From contig JARFIW010001216.1 of assembly GCA_036346225.1 (NCBI GenBank), positions 248,001 through 312,000 of the forward strand: a DNA stretch of 64,000 nt, given 5' to 3'. The stretch comes from Platerodrilus igneus. Taxonomy: Eukaryota > Arthropoda > Insecta > Coleoptera > Lycidae. The notes under the pieces were generated by a model that saw nothing but the letters and a program-made list of their open reading frames with translations, was not told where the DNA came from and searched no databases. This document shows positions 55,626 to 64,000 of this stretch, in pieces. Made by a program: the position numbers and the translations under genes. How positions within the stretch are numbered: the first letter of the stretch is position 1; every line of letters begins with the position of its first letter.

Positions 55626-57650
55626 AGCATGTTCGAAAAGGCTGCTAAGGCGGATTTACTATCGCTGATGATAGAGTACCCACTCGCACCGGAGTGGTTG
55701 ACAACATACCTATGCTTCCCTTAGAGCCACCATTTCGCATTGAAAGATTGTGCTCCAATCCGCGAGTTTTGTTTGGAAATAAAACACTTCCATGTCGTTT
55801 TTACACAACAAACGGCGCGCCTGCCTACCCGTCGTCCATTCTTGAGCTGTTTGTATAAATCCTAACGCCTCTAACACTTTCATCCCCTTCAACAAACCGA
55901 ATCCCCTTAATATCCGCCGGATGCCCTAATTCCGAAATTAATATATTCCTCTCAACCTCTCTGTCTCCTAGACCTAGGATTTGGATGATGTTCTGTCCTT
56001 CACTTGCATTTATAATTCGGCGATCTCTATTTTCTTTTATGACGAATTCGATCGGAAGAATTCTACTAAAAACCAGCACCGCTTCCGTAGAGGTGGTCCT
56101 GTATGCCCGCGCCGTTTTAACCGCCGTGATTTTCTGAACACTTGCCAACTGTGTACCTTCCCTAACCTTACAACCTTCCGCCCAGACCGATTCTGCGTAC
56201 AACATCGCCGGCTCGATTACTCCTGTATAGGCCGTCTTCAAAGATTGGCCTATGAATCTTCAATTAATTTTTGCAGCCGCCATCATCTTATTGGATATTT
56301 CGCTTCCCTTAACCCTAATGTACTGTACATGCGCCTTCCTATTTAGTTTATTGTCGATTTTGACTCCGATGCAAGTGATAGCTTCCTTAAACAAAATCTT
56401 TTCTAGGGGGGCGTTGCCCCGGCTTAGTACCAAAATAAAGAGCCTCCGACTTCAAAGTATTAAATTTTAATTTAATCTTCTGCGCCCATTCTAGCAGCTT
56501 CTCTAGCGCCTCGTTTGGTTTGGTGTGCATTTCCATAACCAATCTTGACCTAACAATCAGCAACGTGTCGTCCGAGAACCCTACAATTGTGCACCTCTTG
56601 GGCAATCTGACCCTAAAGATGCTTTCATACAAAAGTTTCCAGAAGATTGGCCCCGAGCAAAACCCCTGCGGGCAACCTCTTTCAACAGTTCGCGATACAA
56701 TTTCCCCCAAAATTTATACCTGCGCCAACCTTCCTGAAAAATAGCTTTTGACCAGCGACTTCGTTCGGCGGACAATCCCTACGTTCCAACTCACAAATGA
56801 TAACTAGCCACCAGGCGGCGTCAAACGCTCCTGAGGTCTCCAGAGTTACAACGACACAATGCTCCTTTGCCTCCCTGGCTTCCTTGATCTGCCCTACTAC
56901 AAATTTTGAAAACCAAACTGTCGCTTGCTGAAGTCCCCGCTTTCCCTAACCGAATGCTCTATCCTCGCAGTCATAACCCTATTCAAAGCTTTACCGATTA
57001 CCAAAAGCAGACTAATTGGACGATAGCTGCCCGGATCTGACGCATCCGCCTTTTTAAGTTTAGGAATAAACTTCACATTCCGACAACCTGGAAAAATGTC
57101 CTTCTCCAAACAAAGCCTAAACAACCCGCCAAAGACATGCGGGGCCGATAGGCATGCCTCCAGAGCTGTGTCGGAGGTGATTCCGTCGGACCCCGGCGTC
57201 TTCTTAGGCTTCATCCTCCTAAGAGCCCTAACGACTTCGTGTTTGTGTAGTTCCTTATCGATGCCTGTTTCCATAGCCTCTACCGCTCCTCGACATATCG
57301 TGTCGTGTAGCCGCTCGTTCTCCTCTGGATTATCCGAAGGAATGAACCTTTCTAACAAATACTCCGCCGTGATTTTAAAACCATCTGTGTGTTCACCCTC
57401 TAATTTTTCTATATTGTCGAGCGCGATTTTTTTCTGTTTACCTCTTATTACGCGATACGCGGTTCCCCACGGTTCTTTCTCTGAGTTTCGCGTGTAAAAT
57501 TCTTTGAATTTATTCGATCGCATTTCTTCTATTAGTATTTAATATTCGCGATTGCTTCAGTTATACTCAATTTTTGTTTGCTCTCGCATTTCACCCGAGG
57601 CGCGTTGGTAGCGACGCCTTAGATTTCGTGATTCCGATCTTTTGGTGGTT
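55626..57650 (-). pseudogene. Internal fragment of R1/LOA-like LINE ORF2
   Basis: On the minus strand, in order: the linker with EKEPWGTAYRVIRGKQKK, KPKKTPGSDGITSD, then FIPKLKKADASDPGSYRPIS, RGCPQGFCSGPIFWKLLYE (block B), GFSDDTLLIV (block C with A to S change), YTGVIEPAMLYAESVWAEG and RDRRIINASEG. RNase H follows, where the catalytic YTDGS reads YTNSS. It ends inside RNase H at SDSKSALAAFSNML (about 55626). Both ends are cut: the 5' cut is at the endonuclease-RT boundary and the 3' third is missing. It has many frame breaks. It matches the copy at 12.4 kb and continues where the 5' half at 2.5-5.2 kb stops. Confidence 0.85.
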
Positions 57651-57660
57651 TGTATATTTG

Positions 57661-60600
57661 TATATGGCTCAAGGCGTCTTATGTAAATAGCAACGAACGT
57701 CATTCATATTCGAACCGGATTATACCAGATAGTGGTTCTTGAATTTTTCATTATAACAATAGGGTTTGCCTTGCGGTATATACCTACCACAAATCAAAAT
57801 ATCATGAAAATAAGACGATCCTTATTTTGCTTTGTGAAAACCACCAAAAAAAAACAGTTTTCTTGTTATTTCTGTCATGAAACAAATTCAATCAAAAGCC
57901 AAATTTATAAAAGTCAAAAAAATGAAGTTCTTCAATTTTGCTGCCTAATTTATGACGGAATAAGTAACCGGTTATTTACTAATTTTATTGAAAAGTTTCC
58001 TAAAACATCATACTTTAAGGCTATTACGAAATTAATTTCGCAGTTATCTTCTTGAGCAATTGTAGAGCGATACGCTTAAACGGTTTTATTATACGTTTCC
58101 TATCATGGGCTATATAATTAATAAATCAGTCATTAACTACTACAAAAAGAAAACTGAAGCCCGAGATCACAAACAGTTCTACTTTATTACAAATTACTCA
58201 CTAATTATTGGCGAAAAAGATTATAAAACTTCAACTATCTGCTACATTCAGAAGCTAATCCCATCTTAGTTTAATTAATACCAAACAATACTTCGAATAT
58301 TCTAACAAAACCAAAGCCCAAGATATAACGAATTCTTCAAAGATTATTCCTTAAAGCTAGTTTTTGGAACAACATTCTTTCAACTTTTAATTTAAGTTAT
58401 AGTTCATTCATATCGCTTACGAATTATTGGACTACCTTGAAAAATTCCTTCTAATTAACCAATTATTTGATGACTAATTAATGGTATGGAGAAACAAAAT
58501 TTGAAAGTGTTGAAACATTGAAAACTAGTCTCAGTGTCAATGACGTAGTAGAACAGCCTGGGGTTCCAAGGAAAGATAATCATATAGACCCTTTTTTTTA
58601 AATTTCTTCGAAGGAAAATTAGTATCCTAGGATCAATGAGCGACTTAAAGAATTGAAATATAGCCAAGAAAACATATATTTTATTTAAAATATAAAAGAT
58701 AAAAAGCATTTCTTTGTTAAACCACAAATAAACTAAAGTATTACTGGATAATCGCCTTTAGGTCTTTAGTTTTGGAACTGGTTGAACACGTACCTCTATT
58801 GTTTCCTGTTCTGAACTAACTTAACCTACATATTTCCCTGAAAATCCCACAGTCTATATCTTTCACTATCTGTATGCAATTATCTAACCTAGGTCTACCT
58901 TCGTCTCTCATTTCTTCTTCTCTGCTTTCTAAAAGACCGTTGAAAAACAAACACAGATAAAATGTTACACGATACGTACGAAAACATCGATAATATACAG
59001 AAAAAGACTGTATTTTACATGAAGTAGCAAAGAAGGCAAGATAGCATATGGTTAGTGATCATTGACTTTGAAACGTCTGTTAGACAAGGAAATTTAAAGG
59101 CAAATAAGCGAGACTAAGATGCGATGTGTTTTCTTAAGGTTGGAAAGGGAAGCAAAAATCCAATAGAGAGTTGCAAACAGAGTACGATTGTTATATAAGG
59201 CGAATAAGCGCAAGATATACGATAGCATCGATCGGTTAGGTGGAACAGAGCTTATGAATAGGGAGGATAAAAACAACCAGTTATAACATACGGGTTAGAC
59301 GAAGATAAAAGAAAGGCACAACTAATGTTGAAAATTAAGAAAGGGAAAAGACAAAAGATGAAAGATTTTAAATGCAGGTTAGAGGGAAATGACAGATATG
59401 CGCGTGCATTAGAGGCGTATTTTGGAGGCTAGATTGAATGGCAGTTTTCAGAAGATTTCGCGGAAAGTGACAGCCGTTGACGATTTTAATAAGGGTTTCT
59501 TCGTTAAACGATTGTTTGTCACTGAAAATTCCAAGATTTTGGCGACAGCTTAAAAACGGTTAAGAATTCTACCTAGATTAACTCAAGGGTAATGATTAGT
59601 TTGTGGAATTGTGCAACCGTTTTTGTTGTGCTGTGCATAGATTTCTGAAACCGGAGACAGTTTGAAAACGTTACTAAAAAAGTGTTTTATAGGGGTGGTG
59701 AGTATAGATACAAAGAGGTAGTTTTGGAAACTATATAAATCCAGAGGAGGTGGTAAAGGCTCTCGTTTTTCCTTATGATCTTCAACCAAGCTACATACAG
59801 GTGTAAATGTAAATATGTGAGTTTAGATTTATTAAAATTTAATAGGCACAAGTTGGTGCAAAGTTATACGGCAATTGTAAAGTCTATAAAATTCTGTTAA
59901 TAATCGAAGCTGAAATCAAAGTAAGTAAAAGTTTTACTACTTGTGGTTGGTACAAATCAAGTATGTGGGTGGACCAGTAGCAGATGTACGGGAGCATGGA
60001 AGTACTGTGCATTAGCAGAGGAGAAATCTGGGTAGAAGCGTGCAGTTCCGGATGATGAGAGGCCACCTGCAGTAATTTTTGAACGTGCAGTCTAGTGGGA
60101 CGACTACGTTGCAGATGGTTTCCACGTAGAAAGCTGGTGCTACAATCCGGGTAATTCAACCTTTGTAAAACTTTTGCTTATTGTGATTTTGTGGGTGATT
60201 ATGACAATTTGGTGATTATTGGTGTATTTTATTGTATTGTAAGGACATTTTATTTGACAATTTACCTTGAGAAAGGAGTATATGAAAATTTATTTATGTA
60301 CTATTTGGTGGTATAAAATGAAGGTGTAATTTTGGCATTCTGTACAAAGTAAAAGGATTTTTGGTAATTTTAGTGCAGTATTTAGCACATAAGTAAAGAA
60401 AGGTTTTTACTATGAGCTCGTATTAGACCTGTGGATTTAAAGTAAAGTTTGGGGATAAGCTCAGTTACTTTTGGTTAATAATTGATGTAGTTAGAAAATT
60501 TTCCAAATTATTTTATTTAAAATAACTTCTTTTAAAATTAATATTCAAGATGTATGAGAAATGTAAAATTGAAATCTTTGAATAGCAACTGGATGTTCAA

Positions 60601-60863
60601 ATAAATCCTAATGTACTTTTGACAGTCAACTTTTATTTCAGTAGGATAGTATTTTTAGAGGACAAATGAACAGCCGTGACGAATGTCCCTGAGGAAGCTG
60701 GAGGTTTTGGCGCCCGAATTGGAAAGCGTCTTCAGAGAGTATTGTTATAGGATGATATGAATTGCAAGCCTAGGTGGCAGGGCTTCGTTCTCAGGTAGGT
60801 GCAGGTATTTGCGACAACACAAATTTTTAAGAGCGTTCCATCCAGAAAAACTTCAAAACATTT
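57661..60863. other. Left part of unit 2: mostly non-coding
   Basis: Counterpart of 49349-52533. A plus frame at 57732-58055 (107 codons, with SCYFCHETNSI) is open only because of changes relative to unit 1, where the same DNA has stops. Not treated as a gene. Confidence 0.5.
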
Positions 60864-60932
60864 TGTCGGGATTAGAACCCGGAACCTTGGGTGTAGCAGT
60901 CACACACATACCAACTACGCCACGGAGCCGCC
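60864..60932 (-). mobile_element. SINE head fragment (unit 2)
   Basis: Same fragment as 52534-52602 in unit 1. Confidence 0.75.
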
Positions 60933-61503
60933 TCCTTTTCACATACTACTGAATATCGGAGAAATGGGGTATATATTTATAAACAATAGAAGGAGAACCA
61001 AACTGCATCTAAAATAAAGAGCAACGGCTATGTTCGATTACAATAAACATAGAAACAAGGAGAAAATTGTTGAAAGCATATGTGTGGAGCACAGAACAGT
61101 ACGTATATGAAAAAAGGGGCAGTAATAGAAGCATACAGATAAACGGTAGAAGCCTTTTGGAATGTTGTGCTTCAGATGCGAAGGACAGGATACGTTCTAA
61201 GGCATTTTTGGGGAATAGTGTGAGATATATTACAAGCAGAAATAGGAAAAAAGAGGTAGAGATAGACCTATAGAGTATTGCATACGGATAGTTTAAGATA
61301 CAAACTATGAAAATTTCAGGGACATGTGTAGGTTAGCACAGAATAGGAAACAATGAGGGTACGCGTTTAACCAGTTCCTGGACTGAAGACCTGATGATGA
61401 TGATGACGAAGTCAAATAACGCAAGATAGGAAGAGCACAAAAAATATAAAACAAAAATTAGCACAAGGTCGTACTACATTTAACAACAAAAATCAACTAC
61501 TAT

Positions 61504-61743
61504 GTTTTTTTTTACCTGGAAAATTTGAAATTTTGCCGAACCCTTGCTGTTACAAGCAAGGTAGGGATCTTAACGTGCGTGATAACACTCACACACGGGA
61601 CCTCCATTTTACCTCTAATTCGAACGAGGGTGTATTTTTGTGAAAAATGCTTGCCTAACATTTTTCAAACGGACCGTGTCGGGATTCAAACCTGGGACCT
61701 TGGGCGTAATAGTTACACACATACGACTACGCCACGCAGCCGC
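61504..61743 (-). mobile_element. SINE lacking its 3' tail (unit 2)
   Basis: Same copy as 53164-53402 in unit 1, with few substitutions. Confidence 0.85.
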
Positions 61744-62370
61744 CTTATGTTCTGATAAAACAAGGAAAAGATTGCTTAAAGCATATGTGTGGAGCATAGC
61801 ACTGTACGGCTGCAAAACTTGGATAGTAGGAGAAACGGACAGAAAAGATAGAAGCCTTTAAAATGTGGTGCTACAGACATATGATGAAGATATCATGGAC
61901 AGACAAAGTTAAGTACAAAGAAGTAATAGAAATGGCAGGAAAAGCAAAATATGTAGAAAACAGTAAAAAACAGGAGAGATAGGATGATAGACCACATACT
62001 AAGGCATGAAGGAATAGTGCGGAACATATAGAAACTGTTATAGGAAAAAAGAGGTAGAGGTAAACCGAGGTTAGACTATTGCACATAGATCTTCATATAA
62101 GTAAAGTGTAAGAATTTCGGAGAAATGTGTAGACTATCTCAGAATAAAAATCGATAGTGGTACGTGTCCAACCAGGTCCAATATGAAAAAATCTAATGAC
62201 GAGAAAAATAATTGCACTTGAATCTGATGATTATTATAAACAACTACAAGAGTTGGTTTGGTAATATTCTCCACTAATGTTAATTGTGCGAAAGGATTTA
62301 TTGAAAAACTAATAATTCCGCGAGCAGTTAGATGATGGGAGATTTGTGTAGCCGCAGGTTGATTAATCCC

Positions 62371-63015
62371 CTTCACATACCGTTCATTTACATTTCCAAT
62401 GCTCCACCCGAAGGTACTACATTGGCCAGGAGGCGAGTTTTCTGTTGCCTGGAAATTTAGAATTTTGCCGAACCCTTGCCGTTCCAGGCAAGGTAGGGAT
62501 CTTTAACGTGCGTGACAACACTCACACACGGGACCTCCATTTAACCTCTCATCCGAACGAGGGCGTAATATTTGTGAAAAATGCTCACCTGCCATTTTTT
62601 AAGCAGTCGGCCGTGTCGGGATTTGAATCCGGGACCTTGGGATCCGTAGTCTTACGCTTACTACATTGATCCACGGCAACGCCTCCCCTTCACATACCGT
62701 TCATTTACTTTTCCAATGCTCCACCAGTAGGTACTACATTGGCCAGGAGGCGAGTTTTTTGTTGCCTGGAAATTTAGAATTTTGCCGAACCCTTGCCGTT
62801 CCAGGCAAGGTAGGGATCTTTAACGTGCGTGACAACACTCACACACGGGACCTCCATTTAACCTCTCATCCGAACGAGGGCGTAATATTTGTGAAAAATG
62901 CTCACCTGTCATTTTTCAAGCAGTCGACCGTGTCGGGATTTGAACCCGGGACCTTGGGATCCGTAGTCCTACGCTTACTACATTGATCCACGGCGACGCC
63001 CCCCCTTCACATACC
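62371..63015 (-). mobile_element. Tandem SINE pair with three target copies (unit 2)
   Basis: SINEs at 62382-62687 and 62699-63004 lie between three exact copies of CTTCACATACC (62371-62381, 62688-62698, 63005-63015). In this unit the second SINE keeps a canonical GGTTCAAATCC B box, which unit 1 has lost. Confidence 0.85.
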
Positions 63016-63967
63016 ACTGAATATCGGTGAAGTAGGATATATATTTAGAAACTACAAAAGGGGTACCGAACTGTATCACTGTATCACAAGAAAGATCAGC
63101 GGCTACGTCCGAAGACAACAAACAAAGAAACAAGGAAAAAATTGTTGAAAACATATGTGTCGAGTACAGTACTGTGTAGCTATAAAATAAAAACGGACAG
63201 TAGAAAAAGTAGACAGAAAAAGGGTAAAAGCCTTTTGGAATATGGTGCTTCAGATGTATGAGGATGTTAGCATGGACAGACAAAATTAATAACATAGAAG
63301 TTTGAGAAACAGTAAGAGAAGAAAGATATCTGTGGAAAACAAACATAAAAAATAGGAAAAATAGAAGAACAGGACAGGTTCTAAGGAAATTGGTGAATGA
63401 TGATCATTATAAGCAACTCCAGGGGTTCGCTTCGAAATATTCTCAAATAATGTTGATCGTGCGAAAAGATAATTAATTTGGCAAATGTCTAAATGATGGT
63501 GATCTTGGTAGCAGCAGGTTGTCTAACCCCTTCACATACTACTGAGTATCGGTGAAATAGGGTATATATAATTTAGTAAACAATAAAAGGGAACAGAACT
63601 GTATCTAGGCTCTATGAACTTCAGACAAATGCCAGGTTAACTCAGAATAAGAAACAATGAAGGTACGCGGCTAAGCAGTTCCTGGACTGAAGACTTAATG
63701 ATTATGAGATCAATCGGAGAAAAACTAGTAAAATGGAAGCGTACTATTACTTTCAGATAAATGCTTTCTTTGTCCAGTAGGATGTAGATTAAGTTTGTTG
63801 TTTTAAGGTTAATTTATGTGTAAACATAGGTTTTGGAAATTTATTGCTAATAAATTTAGATGGAATTTTATTTGCAGTTAGTTGTAATATAGGTAAAAAA
63901 AATATCCAGCCGCTCTAATAATGAAATCGGATTTTGGGAGAGGCTTCTATTTTGAACAATTGTTTTA

Positions 63968-64000
63968 GTGAGCATGTTCGAAAAGGCTGCTAAGGCGGAT
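63968..64000 (-). pseudogene. Edge of the R1/LOA-like LINE fragment (unit 2)
   Basis: The last 33 bases match 55623-55655, the cut RNase H end of the LINE fragment in unit 1. Confidence 0.8.

Larger units (their letters stand above)
49349..57660. repeat. Tandem macro-repeat, unit 1 (8,312 bp)
   Basis: The unit starts TATATGGCTCAAGGCGTC at 49349; the same words restart at 57661, directly after a stretch of R1/LOA-like LINE. Contents in order: an AT-rich part, a small LINE 3' piece (about 50430-50590), a block with a diverged copy at 36.5 kb, an unassigned 1.6-kb part, a SINE head, a LINE 3'-end array with one SINE and a SINE pair, and an internal LINE fragment. Similarity to unit 2 is roughly 93 percent near the left end but close to identity at 51480-52300. 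Confidence 0.9.
60933..63715 (+). repeat. RTE-like LINE 3'-end array in unit 2
   Basis: Counterpart of 52603-55370. Near 61134 it keeps ACAGATAAACGGTAGAAGCC, the ancestral LINE sequence that unit 1 has replaced by AAG repeats. Confidence 0.8.
57661..64000. repeat. Tandem macro-repeat, unit 2 (runs off the window)
   Basis: A direct repeat of unit 1 with the same order of parts. The offset grows from 8,312 bp at the left to 8,345 bp at 55655/64000 through small indels. It ends within the first bases of the R1/LOA-like LINE fragment, so the array continues beyond the window by at least the rest of this unit. Confidence 0.9.

Noticed and set aside
57732..58055. 107-codon plus frame with CYFCHET
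   Set aside because: The matching DNA in unit 1 has several stops, and an indel separates them; not a conserved gene.

Overview
The window is AT-rich eukaryotic DNA, almost certainly from an arthropod and most likely an insect. The evidence is R1/LOA-type and RTE-like non-LTR retrotransposons, a Tc1/mariner-superfamily relic, tRNA-headed SINEs, an LTR with an arthropod-style TATA plus TCAGT initiator, and a decayed copy of a repetitive protein family that I know from arthropods. I found no intact host gene and no real tRNA or rRNA gene. The window is a layered deposit of transposable elements in which several events can be ordered by target-site duplications (TSDs).

Left part (1-17.3 kb): a decayed gene ending in a PHD-like zinc motif (756-1636, minus); the 5' half of an R1/LOA-like LINE with gag and endonuclease (2.5-5.2 kb, plus); a near-full-length RTE-like LINE (copy A, 5.2-8.9 kb, minus) carrying a solo LTR; fragments of a third LINE split by a second solo LTR (10.1-11.6 kb); and a mariner relic (12.1-17.3 kb). 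The mariner is interrupted by the 3' half of an R1/LOA-like LINE, which itself holds SINEs and a solo LTR.

Middle (17.3-46.4 kb): a pseudogene of the repetitive protein family with a SINE inside it (20.9-22.8 kb); RTE-like copy B (25.8-29.7 kb, minus) with a SINE and a 335-bp TG...CA insertion; minisatellites near 33-34 kb; a long array of RTE-like 3'-end fragments with SINEs (37.6-41.1 kb); and copy C (42.1-45.8 kb, plus), the best-preserved RTE-like copy.

Right part (49.3-64 kb): a direct tandem duplication with a unit of 8,312 bp (49349-57660, then 57661 to beyond the window). It contains a 3'-end LINE array, SINE pairs and an internal LINE fragment. A more diverged relative of part of this unit lies at 36.5-41.4 kb.

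The most interesting signals concern the SINE family. It has at least three different tRNA-like heads on one body. Its 3' hairpin is capped by TTCG and is shared with the 3' end of the R1/LOA-like LINE. It recurs at one junction in the LINE-derived repeats, and twice it forms tandem pairs flanked by three copies of the same target site.
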